14,562 nucleotides of DNA from Chloroflexota bacterium (lineage in GTDB: Bacteria; Chloroflexota; Anaerolineae; UBA7937; B3-Chlor). The position numbers and the translations under genes are program-made. The notes beneath the pieces are model-generated. The model was not told the DNA's origin and ran no database searches. It was given only the letters and a program-made list of their open reading frames with translations. The stretch lies in the NCBI GenBank assembly GCA_030616025.1, contig JAUWYD010000004.1, forward strand, positions 1-14,562, given 5' to 3'. This document shows, one piece after another, positions 1 through 6,929 of this stretch; position 1 is the stretch's first letter, and each line of letters begins with the position of its first letter.

Positions 1-141
1 ACCGCGGCGCGCTTTTCCGCCCGCCGACAATGCGCATCTTTCGTCGCCGGGTGATTACCTCATCGCCGGATGCGGATCCCGGCGACCAGCAATACACCGT
101 GCCCTCTTGGAGCAATCGCTTCCCGGAAACCTACTGGTATC
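1..141. repeat. Terminal direct repeat, left copy (circular contig overlap)
   Basis: These 141 bases are identical to the last 141 bases of the window. The repeat lies inside one open reading frame that continues unbroken across the join, so it marks circular closure rather than two genomic copies. The unique circle is therefore 14,421 bp. I read this as an assembly overlap. A true terminally redundant or tandemly integrated molecule would give the same string. Confidence 0.93.
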
Positions 142-2309
142 CCCTATCCTTGCGCTGGGGCAGCAACGGGCAACTGTCCACCTTGCGGATAAAGGTCGTG
201 CTCGGCCAGGGTACAGGCAAGAGCCGCCAGCGTGCCGAAGATGACCATTGTAGCCCCGGGGACCGGGTCGACCTGATACAGATGGCGGCCGGAGATGGGC
301 CGAAAGAGAAATTTGAAAAGACCTGGTTCACCGGCTACATCGGCCAAGAGGCGATGCTGATTCAGGCTCATCCGGATGTGGAATCCGTAACGCTTACAGC
401 CTACGGGCCCGAGCTTCTACTTTCCCATAAGGTCATAACCGGGATGTGGAATCCTAAAACTTCGCAGTCCCTGGAAGCGATGAAGGGCACCCTCACGGCT
501 GCGGCGGCGATACGAAAGAATGTCTGGGAAGCGCACCTACCCGTGATTATGAATCCTAACGGGCGGGGCAATGCATGGGGCGGGAATACATCGGCGGAGG
601 GAGAGGAAGCGGGGCAAGTGGCCCTCAACTGGCAACTCGCGAGCAATACAGAAGCACCCCATGGCTACGAAAGCTCAGTCGAGAACAACAAGTGCAAGGT
701 ATTCACGTCGCCGGGTGCAACGGCTGGGGAATTGGAGAGCACGCACTGGACGGCATACACAGCCCTGCGGTCTGTCGTCGAGTGGGTAGACAACTACCCC
801 CACAATGTTATCTCATACCCGCGAACGAATTGGAAAGCGATAGAGGACATTCTGGGCGATACGCCGATAGGCCAGGTCAATCTGACCGGCAAGAATCTCT
901 TGCAGGCCATGAATGCGATTCTCGTACCTGCTGGCTTTGGCTTTGCGCTCGAGCCTTGGGCGGACCAACGGGGCGAACATCGGCTCATCGTGTTCAAGCT
1001 CCACGATCCGGCCAGCTTCGCCAAGGTGAACATGGCCCCGATCGTCGGCGGCAACGTCGAAATGACTGATGCTTGCGGCCAACGGGCAATGGTCCAGCGC
1101 GTGGACTATCTCAGGGACAATCACAACGTCAAGAACCACATCATTGTAATGGGGGATACGATGATAACGGAGCGGTCTCTGGACTTCCATGAGGACGCGG
1201 CCACGCGCGATTTGCACCCAGCATGGAATACATCACTGTTTCTTATGACCCCGTATTGCGCGGTGAACAACACCATGGGGGGGAACGACCAGAATTGGGC
1301 CTCACCGGGGAAACGTGACGAATGGCGAGAGCGGTACACGTTAAAGGGCTCGGCTTTTCTGAGCTATGCCCATATCTATCGTACCTTCGCATGGAACGAA
1401 GATGGGGGGCTGTCAAGCGTGATTCATAATGGGGCCACGCCGCCTATTCCGTATCTTCCAGACCTAGCCAACTACTCGCCCAAATCCGATGCTGAGTATG
1501 CCATGCGCCGCCCCCGGCCGACCTTGCCGCGTGTCAAACACATTGACTCTTCCGTTGCCGGGACCAGTGGAGCGTTAACGGCGCCGCTGGTTTTGCTGGG
1601 CATTGTGGGCGACGATGATTCCTGGATTGTGGCGCCTGACGACAGCTACACTCTGAATCCCCATCGTTGCTCAATCCGTTTCAAGCATCACGACCTGGCA
1701 TTGTGGCGGCCGTGGCAGCAAAATCCGCACCTAAGCGGTGGCAACAGGCTGGCGAAGCTCTACGGGGGCCTGAACTTCGCTACGGCGTTGAGAAACACCC
1801 TGTCGAACGATGGGGACAAGCTACGTATCCGCCTGACCGCCGGCTTTGAGATGGACGATGCGGTGACGTACACATTGCCCCGCGCCCTGGATTCATCCTG
1901 GCCCTTCGATTCGCGGGTGGCCATTCTAATGCCTAAGCGTTGGAAGTACCGGGACATTGACGGAAGTACCAGCAGCTCGGGAGGGTCTGCGGTAGTGGAC
2001 GACGGCACGGCTGACCCAATAACCAGCGAGCATCCCATGTTCGACTATGCCGTGAATGCCCGCGACACCCTGGAAGATGCCACTGGCCACGGATCGGTCG
2101 TGTTGCGGGGATTACATCGAGCCTACTATCCGGGCCAAGGGTTGCGGAAACTCAGCGGCCGAGAGATCGACCTGGCCTTGCCTGGGCGGCGGGGGCTCAA
2201 GGTGGATGCGATTGCGCCGATCATCGCGGGCATCACTTGGCATTTTACCGGAGGCGCGAACAAAACCGAACTCTTGTTGGAAACCGGGCAACTCGGACTT
2301 CCAGACTAA
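1..2309 (+). CDS. Tail hub/baseplate-like structural protein, 779 aa, main part (start codon at 14391)
   Basis: On the circle this gene starts at ATG 14391, crosses the junction and stops with TAA at 2307-2309, giving 779 residues. The ATG at 30 is internal and has no good ribosome binding site. No signal peptide or membrane segment is visible. Residues ~97-160 (SPGDRVDLI, then WFTGYIGQEA, then VTLTAYGPELLLSHKVITG) resemble the hub fold of phage tail tips, where a bounded-domain pattern is followed by a 'GyI...vtl.a.g..eLLs.r.I' strand pair. A later V-x-RVDYL...HIIVMGD stretch and the extreme C-terminus (ITWHFTGGANKTELLLETG) fit the same kind of protein. This is pattern reading from memory, so the hub role is an inference. 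The preceding gene is fibre-like, which supports a tail-tip or adsorption role. Alternatively it could be another large virion or adhesin protein. Confidence 0.6.
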   Translation, partial: RGALFRPPTMRIFRRRVITSSPDADPGDQQYTVPSWSNRFPETYWYPLSLRWGSNGQLSTLRIKVVLGQGTGKSRQRAEDDHCSPGDRVDLIQMAAGDGPKEKFEKTWFTGYIGQEAMLIQAHPDVESVTLTAYGPELLLSHKVITGMWNPKTSQSLEAMKGTLTAAAAIRKNVWEAHLPVIMNPNGRGNAWGGNTSAEGEEAGQVALNWQLASNTEAPHGYESSVENNKCKVFTSPGATAGELESTHWTAYTALRSVVEWVDNYPHNVISYPRTNWKAIEDILGDTPIGQVNLTGKNLLQAMNAILVPAGFGFALEPWADQRGEHRLIVFKLHDPASFAKVNMAPIVGGNVEMTDACGQRAMVQRVDYLRDNHNVKNHIIVMGDTMITERSLDFHEDAATRDLHPAWNTSLFLMTPYCAVNNTMGGNDQNWASPGKRDEWRERYTLKGSAFLSYAHIYRTFAWNEDGGLSSVIHNGATPPIPYLPDLANYSPKSDAEYAMRRPRPTLPRVKHIDSSVAGTSGALTAPLVLLGIVGDDDSWIVAPDDSYTLNPHRCSIRFKHHDLALWRPWQQNPHLSGGNRLAKLYGGLNFATALRNTLSNDGDKLRIRLTAGFEMDDAVTYTLPRALDSSWPFDSRVAILMPKRWKYRDIDGSTSSSGGSAVVDDGTADPITSEHPMFDYAVNARDTLEDATGHGSVVLRGLHRAYYPGQGLRKLSGREIDLALPGRRGLKVDAIAPIIAGITWHFTGGANKTELLLETGQLGLPD

Positions 2310-2326
2310 TCAAGGAGTGCAACACC

Positions 2327-2578
2327 ATGTGGCTTGTATCATCGCACGTGAATTTACCGGACGGCCCCGAGTACTTAGTCGCCAGGAATACGGGCGGGCC
2401 TGCGCCCGGGATGCACGTCCTGGAAGCCAGTTTTGATGCGGCTGCGGAGCAAGTTGTCGGCGAACTTGCTCCATTGGTATGGGATGTCTGGACGGAAAGT
2501 AAAGCGGACGGCCTTGACCTACCCGCCAGCGAACAACTGGCCTTGGGCGTCCAACAGAGATTGAACGCGGACGGCTGA
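2327..2578 (+). CDS. Small protein of unknown function, 83 aa
   Basis: ATG 2327 is preceded by AAGGAG (2312-2317) at 9 nt and lies 17 nt after the hub-like gene. The protein begins MWLVSSHVNLPDGPEYLVAR, is acidic and contains several Trp (WLV, VWDVW). It has no membrane segment or known motif that I recognise. Its position between a tail-hub-like gene and a run of small genes suggests a virion accessory or assembly protein, but that is inference from context only. Confidence 0.75.
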   Translation: MWLVSSHVNLPDGPEYLVARNTGGPAPGMHVLEASFDAAAEQVVGELAPLVWDVWTESKADGLDLPASEQLALGVQQRLNADG

Positions 2579-2611
2579 CACTTCACGCGCAGAGGCGCGA
2601 TTGACATAACG

Positions 2612-2629
2612 GGCCCGCATGGACGGGCC
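2612..2629 (+). other. Perfect 6-bp hairpin in the 84-nt gap after the 83-aa gene
   Basis: GGCCCG (2612-2617) and CGGGCC (2624-2629) are exact inverted repeats around a 6-nt loop. No T-run follows, so it is not a standard intrinsic terminator. It may tune passage or stability between the 83-aa and 189-aa genes. Confidence 0.4.
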
Positions 2630-2662
2630 AATTTCCCTGAGACGAAACCGAAGGAGCCGAAC

Positions 2663-3232
2663 ATGACCGAAGACGAAGCACGCCAAGCCCTGCAAAACTT
2701 GGCAGCTCAAAGGAACCAGTTGACCCAACAGGCAGCGGACACCACGGCCGCGCTCGAGAAAAACGAAACGGCAACAGTGAACGCCAAGCGCCAAGCGGCC
2801 GGCGGCCTGGACCTCACACTTGCCCGGCAGTTAGCCCATGCCGAACTTGGGGTTGCGGCGGCAAAGGCAGGCGCAGTCAATCCCGACCAGGTGTCGGACT
2901 GTCTGGTGTCGAAAGCAACCCTGGTTAAAGACGCCAGCGGCAAGCATAAGGTCATCATTGTGGAAGATACCGGCGATGCGAAGGATGCGGATGCCGCATG
3001 TATCGACTACATGATAGATCATCCGAACCTTGTTCGGCACGAATTCCGGGAGTCATTCGCGGAGAAGCTTTGGCGACGGGATGCGGTTGCCGAAGTCATG
3101 GCCAGCCCACCTACCACCACGGCGGGGCTTGAGCAAGTGGACTCACGGATTCGACAGGCCGTTGTAAATGCGATGAGTCCCGAGCAACGCGCCGAGTTGG
3201 CAAAAGAAAAAGCGATAGCCAACACGCTGTAA
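2663..3232 (+). CDS. Small-protein cluster member A, 189 aa, coiled-coil N-terminus and NTL C-terminus
   Basis: ATG 2663 has AAGGAG 7 nt upstream. The first ~45 residues (EARQALQNLAAQRNQLTQQA...) are Gln/Ala/Leu-rich and should form an amphipathic helix or coiled coil. The middle part (residues ~85-135) is acidic and more globular. The protein ends SPEQRAELAKEKAIANTL. The final stretch closely matches the end of the next protein and, more loosely, the one after it. I do not recognise a family. The stop codon overlaps the Shine-Dalgarno of the next gene (TAAGGAG), so A, B and C are tightly coupled. The virion block context suggests a structural, scaffold-like or DNA-delivery role, none of which is shown by the sequence. 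Confidence 0.75.
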   Translation: MTEDEARQALQNLAAQRNQLTQQAADTTAALEKNETATVNAKRQAAGGLDLTLARQLAHAELGVAAAKAGAVNPDQVSDCLVSKATLVKDASGKHKVIIVEDTGDAKDADAACIDYMIDHPNLVRHEFRESFAEKLWRRDAVAEVMASPPTTTAGLEQVDSRIRQAVVNAMSPEQRAELAKEKAIANTL

Positions 3233-3243
3233 GGAGAACTACC

Positions 3244-3672
3244 GTGGCAGAAACCAAACAGACCCCAGAGCTTGCCTTGGCTGCTGAAAACGCGGCACTG
3301 AGGCAAGAAATCGACAGCGTAGAGGTACAGATTCCAAACTACACGCCATACGCCGGCCCCCTGCCGGAGAGCGTGGAGGCTTTCAAAAAACTGCCGAAGC
3401 CCTGGCGAGAACAGCTCGCGCGTGAGAATCCGGGGCTACTCGACGACCTGATGAATCGACAGATTATCAAGGAGCAAATGGCAGACATGAACAAAGTAGA
3501 GGCCAAGACAAAAGCGAAAATCGCGCAGGTATTGAAAGAGGTTCCGTTTAAGACGTGGGCAGAGTACGAGGCGTTGCCGGCCAAGGAACAGGCTCGGTGG
3601 CAGCTCACCACGGAACAGAGGCGCGCCCTGGTCGGCGATGTGGACGTAGAGGCCATAGAAAATACGCTCTAA
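3244..3672 (+). CDS. Small-protein cluster member B, 142 aa, GTG start, NTL C-terminus
   Basis: The GTG start at 3244 is supported by AAGGAG (3231-3236), which overlaps the upstream stop. The N-terminus (ELALAAENAALRQEIDSVEVQ) is a predicted coiled coil. The middle has charged helices with KPWREQLARENPGLLDDL and FKTWAEYEALPAKEQARW. The end, TTEQRRALVGDVDVEAIENTL in sense, shares an EQRxxL...AIxNTL pattern with protein A (the residues are listed in the findings). No known domain is recognised. Its stop again overlaps the next Shine-Dalgarno. Same operon as A and C, with overlapping stop and RBS signals, so the three are probably made in a fixed ratio. Confidence 0.75.
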   Translation: MAETKQTPELALAAENAALRQEIDSVEVQIPNYTPYAGPLPESVEAFKKLPKPWREQLARENPGLLDDLMNRQIIKEQMADMNKVEAKTKAKIAQVLKEVPFKTWAEYEALPAKEQARWQLTTEQRRALVGDVDVEAIENTL

Positions 3673-3682
3673 GGAGACCACA

Positions 3683-4000
3683 GTGAGCATCGACACATTA
3701 CAAAAAGACAACACCGCATTAAAGGCGAAGCTGTCGGAAGCCCGTGGCCGACTACCGCGGGCGGACGTTCCGAACCCGGACAGCTTCTTGACGCTTGCCG
3801 AAGCGGGCGAACTCTTGGGCTTGACCGAAATTCAGGTCCAGGGGTTTGTATCCGGCAAGGTGAACATAGAAACGGACGGCAAGGGCCGGGACATCATACC
3901 GAAGGCGGACCTGGACACGCTATTGACCACGATTCATGTGGGGCAAACCCCGCTCAGGGCGATTCTACAATCCCAAGGCCGCATGAAAAACACCTTGTAA
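3683..4000 (+). CDS. Small-protein cluster member C, 105 aa, coiled coil plus HTH-like domain, NTL C-terminus
   Basis: GTG 3683 lies 6 nt after AAGGAG (3671-3676). Residues 1-22 (MSIDTLQKDNTALKAKL...) form a likely coiled coil. Residues ~35-81 (FLTLAEAGELLGLTEIQVQ, then ...IIPKADLDTLL) match the pattern of MerR/excisionase-type winged helix-turn-helix domains, in which 'lt.aEaa..Lgls..qv' is followed by a basic wing and a 'k.dld.ll' helix. The C-terminus is TPLRAILQSQGRMKNTL, sharing NTL with its two upstream neighbours. A DNA-binding protein inside the virion-like block is unusual. It could act in packaging, or the HTH fold could serve protein contacts. The domain call is moderately confident and the role is unknown. 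Confidence 0.72.
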   Translation: MSIDTLQKDNTALKAKLSEARGRLPRADVPNPDSFLTLAEAGELLGLTEIQVQGFVSGKVNIETDGKGRDIIPKADLDTLLTTIHVGQTPLRAILQSQGRMKNTL

Positions 4001-4019
4001 TTTGAAAGGGAACTGACCA

Positions 4020-4223
4020 ATGGACAAAGCATCAATCCGTGACAACAAAGCGAAGCTCCACAACGTATTCGCGGCCGCCATGGACGTAATCTGCCTAGCG
4101 GGCAAGGACCCGACCGCCGGCGTAGTCGCCGGGCACTTGCCGAGCTTGTCTGACAAGCCGCAGGTGGTCCGCGATGCAGGCAAGGTGATAGCTGAGATCG
4201 GCAACAAAATCGCTGAAGGCTGA
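4020..4223 (+). CDS. Small protein of unknown function, 67 aa
   Basis: ATG 4020 has AAGGG (4006-4010) 9 nt upstream. The product (MDKASIRDNKAKLHNVFAAA...) looks all-helical with an Ala-rich middle (VFAAAMDVICLAGKDPTAGVVAG). This is not hydrophobic enough for a convincing membrane segment. It is the last gene before the 260-nt gap and lacks the NTL tail of the three genes before it. No family recognised. Confidence 0.68.
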   Translation: MDKASIRDNKAKLHNVFAAAMDVICLAGKDPTAGVVAGHLPSLSDKPQVVRDAGKVIAEIGNKIAEG

Positions 4224-4483
4224 GGCCGCCCGCAGCGGAGCGGATGGGCCTTCGGTACGGCATAACGCCGCCGACTTCGGGAACGGGCACCGGGGGCCCT
4301 CCGTGTTTTCTGACACCGTAGACGTTTGCGGCAAGGTGTCCGGTCTGCCACTTGGCATCGGCCCCGGGCACCTGCCGTTTTTCGACGCCGAGCATTTCTG
4401 CGGTAGTCCCGGCTGGTATAACCGCGGACGCGGCACTGGCCGGGGCCCGCCTCTTTCACAGAAACCATACAGGAGCGAATCCG
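4224..4483. other. 260-nt non-coding, hairpin-rich gap upstream of the terminase operon
   Basis: I see no convincing gene here. A weak hairpin (CAC...GTG with a GGG/CCC-type core, 4288-4305) is followed by TTTT (4306-4309), so it could act as a partial + strand terminator. Next comes a perfect 6-bp inverted repeat, GACACC (4312-4317) and GGTGTC (4335-4340). The 3' end is the leader of the terminase operon. It carries TCACAGAAACC (4456-4466), matching 10 of 11 positions to the complement of the loop region of the minus-strand RNA at 8855-8920. Packaging sites (pac/cos) often lie beside terS, so this gap is a natural candidate, by inference only. Confidence 0.4.
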
Positions 4484-4783
4484 ATGCGCACAAACAAACG
4501 GCGCGATACGTCCGACGAAGGACTTGTCGCCGAGTATGAGCGAAGGGCTGAGGGCAGAAATTGGAGTTGGTTCTTTTCCAGCCTTGGCGAAGTCTGGGAG
4601 ACAACCCGCAGCCTCAGAGAGCGAAGGAATGCAGCCCGGCGGATGGGCGATGATGCGAAGGAACTGGAACTGACAGACTTAATCCGCCGCTGCAACCTGG
4701 CATATCACAGCTACCTGGACGCCTGCCGGCCCGGGGAAGAAAAGAGGCAAGCCGATGACCCGCAACCTCAAGACGGACAATGA
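4484..4783 (+). CDS. 99-aa protein preceding small terminase
   Basis: ATG 4484 has AGGAG (4471-4475) at 8 nt. An in-frame TTG at 4352 would add 44 residues but lacks a good site. The product is highly charged (MRTNKRRDTSDEGLVAEYERRAE...) with a helical middle (TRSLRERRNAARRMGDDAKELELTDLIRR, described not as a motif but as composition). Its 3' end overlaps the terS start by 29 nt in another frame, so it is translationally coupled to packaging genes. No family recognised. It could be a packaging accessory protein. Confidence 0.68.
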   Translation: MRTNKRRDTSDEGLVAEYERRAEGRNWSWFFSSLGEVWETTRSLRERRNAARRMGDDAKELELTDLIRRCNLAYHSYLDACRPGEEKRQADDPQPQDGQ

Positions 4784-5189
4784 ACTGACAGAGCGCGAAA
4801 TCAAAGCGGCGCGTATGCTGGCTGAGGGCGAAAAGACCCTGGACCAAATTGCGAAAGAAATCGGCGTGGGCCGGGCTACGCTCTATGAGTGGCGACAGCG
4901 CGAGGATTTTCATGCGCTGGTATCGGACCTCACACAAGCGACGGTCGATAGGGCCCGTGAAGTCCTCCAGGCTCATGCGCAAGAGGCGGCCGAGAAACTT
5001 GTAAAGATGATGAAGGGAAAGAAGAGCACAGCATCCCTCCGCGCCGCCGAGCAAATCCTCAATCGTACCGGCTTGGCCGCCCCAGCTGAGAGCGTGATTG
5101 TCCAGCAACAGGCACAGGCTGTCCTGCCGGATGACTACGGCGCATACTTGGCGTGGAAGGCCAAACAAGAGGGCGGGGCCGAGCAATGA
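4755..5189 (+). CDS. terS: Small terminase subunit (TerS-like), 144 aa
   Basis: ATG 4755 follows AGAGG (4744-4748) by 6 nt and overlaps the 99-aa gene. Residues ~11-56 (LTEREIKAARMLAEGEKT, then LDQIAKEIGVGRATLYEWRQ) form a helix-turn-helix of the homeodomain-like kind (phBC6A51-like) seen in phage small terminases. The helical middle (VDRAREVLQAHAQEAAEKLV) fits the oligomerisation core, and the C-terminal tail would contact TerL. The length is typical for the family. It overlaps the large terminase by ATGA (5186-5189). TerS binds the packaging site on the element's DNA and hands it to TerL, so it would set packaging specificity. The identification rests on the HTH and on the adjacent TerL. 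Confidence 0.8.
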   Translation: MTRNLKTDNELTEREIKAARMLAEGEKTLDQIAKEIGVGRATLYEWRQREDFHALVSDLTQATVDRAREVLQAHAQEAAEKLVKMMKGKKSTASLRAAEQILNRTGLAAPAESVIVQQQAQAVLPDDYGAYLAWKAKQEGGAEQ

Positions 5190-6691
5190 TAACCCCGCAA
5201 GAGTACCTTCGGGACCTTCGCCGCCGGCAGAGCAAGCCCGAGCTTCGACAATTCATCACGGACCACTTCGGCGTTACCCTACCGAACAAGTCATTCACGG
5301 AAGGGCACAGTAACCCGTTCGCGTTTGTGGCCGATGCGTTTTTCAATCCGGCGCAAGACATGGCTGTTTGGTCGAATCGCTCTGGTATCAAAACACTAGG
5401 CGCGTCGATCCTCTTGGCTTTGGAATTCGCCGCCGATGACAACTTGGAAGTGCGGGTGTTGAGCGGTTCTGAGGATCAAGCTAAGAACCTATACCGCTAT
5501 TTCTTGAACTGGACCGCTGGCCCGTTGAAGGGGCGAATTGAGGGGGATCCGGCGAAGCTGCAAACCAAGGTTGCCGGCGGGAGCTTGGAGATTTTCGCCG
5601 CCAGCGAAAGGCGCGTGCGCGGGCCGAAGGTCCAACGGCTGTATGAGGACGAATTGGACGAAATCGACTCGGGTATTCACGAAGCGGCTGCTGGAATGAT
5701 GACTTCCAAAGGGGAGCTTCCCAGCCGCACGATCTATACTTCGACCTGGCACCGCACAGACGGAATGATGGGAACGCTGGTCGAAGGGTGCCCCAAGAAC
5801 GGCGTAGAGTTGCACAAATGGTCCGTCTGGGAGTCAATAGAGCAATGCCCCCTCGAGCGCCATCAAGAGGGCCGCGGTTGCCAGGCTTGCAAACTGCGGG
5901 TTGCCTGTGTTGGGAAAGCCACGGAATACTTCGGTGCTGATGATCCCCTGCCTGGCATTGCCTCTGAGGCTTGCGGCCTGTATCGGATTGATGATGTAAT
6001 CAAGGCATTCCTGAAGGTGTCTGCCGGAACCTGGGCCGCAGAATATGAGTGCACAAGGCCAGCGGTTGAGGGTTTGGTATATCCCGCCTTCGACGTCTCA
6101 GTACACCGATGTGACCGGCCCCCAGAGGGATACCTGGAAATCTATCGCGCTATCGACTTCGGGATTACCTGTTTTGTCTGTCTCTGGATAGGTGAAGCCG
6201 CAGACGGCACGGCCTATATTCTGGATACCTACCGCGCGGAACAGGGCACCCTGCGCCAACACGCTGGGGCCATGCTTACGCACAAGCTACATGGTGAAGT
6301 CGCTGCAACCTACTGTGACCCGGCTGGTAGAAATCGCAATGACCAGACAGGCAGATCGTCGATTGATGAACTCAAGCGATATGGGATTCACTGCAAGTAC
6401 ACGCTGCGCGGCGATGCTCGTGAGGTACGCAACGGCATACGGCTTGTGCGAGCTGCGATTGAACCGGCAGGTGGGAAGCCGAAGCTGTACTACGTCAACC
6501 AGCCCGGCAACCATGTGTTTGTGAGGGCCATGCAATCGTATCGCAACCGCAAGGTGAACCAGCAATGGATAGACCAGCCGCAGGACCCGCAAGAGTACGA
6601 GCACATCCCGGATGCGCTGCGGTACTACTATGTGAATCGTGAGATGGGCAGTCCCTGGATCGAACGCCAATGGAGCGCAACGGGGGCTTAA
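5186..6691 (+). CDS. terL: Large terminase subunit (TerL), ATPase-nuclease, 501 aa
   Basis: Start chosen at ATG 5186, which overlaps the TerS stop (ATGA). An upstream in-frame ATG at 5153 would overlap TerS by 37 nt. The protein has both TerL halves. The ATPase half has an atypical Walker A (SNRSGIKT, residues 63-70), Walker B LYEDE (152-156; D155, E156) and coupling motif YTSTWH (184-189). The RNase H-like nuclease half has AIDFG (D324), CDPAG (D378) and HIPDALRY (H473, D476). Between them sits a four-cysteine cluster, C221, C232, C235 and C241, which probably binds zinc. TerL pumps DNA into a procapsid and cuts it. It needs a portal ring, and no portal gene is visible in this circle, so the portal would have to come from a helper. 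Identification is strong. Confidence 0.92.
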   Translation: MITPQEYLRDLRRRQSKPELRQFITDHFGVTLPNKSFTEGHSNPFAFVADAFFNPAQDMAVWSNRSGIKTLGASILLALEFAADDNLEVRVLSGSEDQAKNLYRYFLNWTAGPLKGRIEGDPAKLQTKVAGGSLEIFAASERRVRGPKVQRLYEDELDEIDSGIHEAAAGMMTSKGELPSRTIYTSTWHRTDGMMGTLVEGCPKNGVELHKWSVWESIEQCPLERHQEGRGCQACKLRVACVGKATEYFGADDPLPGIASEACGLYRIDDVIKAFLKVSAGTWAAEYECTRPAVEGLVYPAFDVSVHRCDRPPEGYLEIYRAIDFGITCFVCLWIGEAADGTAYILDTYRAEQGTLRQHAGAMLTHKLHGEVAATYCDPAGRNRNDQTGRSSIDELKRYGIHCKYTLRGDAREVRNGIRLVRAAIEPAGGKPKLYYVNQPGNHVFVRAMQSYRNRKVNQQWIDQPQDPQEYEHIPDALRYYYVNREMGSPWIERQWSATGA

Positions 6692-6860
6692 AAGGGGCCA
6701 GGTAAGGAGGACCCGCCCTGTCAAGCCGTACCTGATTTAATCGTTTTTGGCCTATTTCTAGGCTAAGAATCGCCCGCGTGGGGGGTTATGGGGCCGCCGA
6801 AGCGCACGTTTCCGGGTGCCCTTGGCGGCGAGATTTAACAACGGTTCTTGAGAACGCTTG
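6692..6860. other. Non-coding gap after TerL with orphan Shine-Dalgarno
   Basis: No gene is visible. A strong ribosome-binding sequence, GGTAAGGAGG (6701-6710), lies just after the TerL stop, but no ATG, GTG or TTG frame of any length follows it. CAGGTA (6699-6704) and TACCTG (6729-6734) form an inverted repeat around it, and GCCTA/TAGGC flank a 4-nt loop near 6752-6765. The region also includes the hairpin listed at 6793-6829. Confidence 0.5.
6793..6829 (+). terminator. Long hairpin after the terminase operon (terminator-like, no U-tract)
   Basis: The left arm is GCCGCC, bulged G, AAG, then C, GCAC. The right arm is GTGC, C, CTT, GGCGGC. Together they give 13 base pairs with one bulge and one C-C mismatch around an 8-nt loop. 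No T-run follows on the + strand. It could end the late transcript with Rho, block exonucleases, or be a protein or recombinase site. It separates the virion-like block from the recombinase cassette. Confidence 0.45.
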
Positions 6861-6888
6861 TTGACTTCGGCCAGTCCGATGCTACAAT
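6861..6888 (+). promoter_or_regulatory. Sigma70-type promoter for the serine recombinase
   Basis: TTGACT (6861-6866), a 16-nt spacer and TACAAT (6883-6888). Transcription should start near 6895, about 35 nt before the recombinase ATG at 6930. This is one of the two best promoters I can see in the window. Confidence 0.65.
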
Positions 6889-6910
6889 TACAGGTGAAGT
6901 GAACCTGTAA
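6888..6910. promoter_or_regulatory. Perfect inverted repeat over the predicted transcription start (operator)
   Basis: TTACAGGT (6888-6895) and ACCTGTAA (6903-6910) are exact inverted repeats around 7 nt. The repeat begins at the last base of the -10 box and covers the start site. That is where a dimeric repressor would block RNA polymerase. It could serve a recombinase or one of the element's HTH proteins. The odd-numbered centre argues against a serine-recombinase crossover site, which needs a central dinucleotide. Confidence 0.6.
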
Positions 6911-6929
6911 CCAATAGCGGAGAACGGCC

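Noticed and set aside
2601..2606. TTGACA as a promoter -35 before the 189-aa gene
   Set aside because: No -10-like hexamer occurs 15-19 nt downstream; the region there is the GC hairpin.
4352..4483. TTG extension of the 99-aa protein
   Set aside because: AGGAG is ideally placed for ATG 4484, and the extra 44 residues look unlike a natural N-terminus.
4303..4539. 78-aa + strand open frame in the gap before the terminase genes
   Set aside because: It overlaps the well-started 99-aa gene in another frame and has no good ribosome binding site or protein-like composition.
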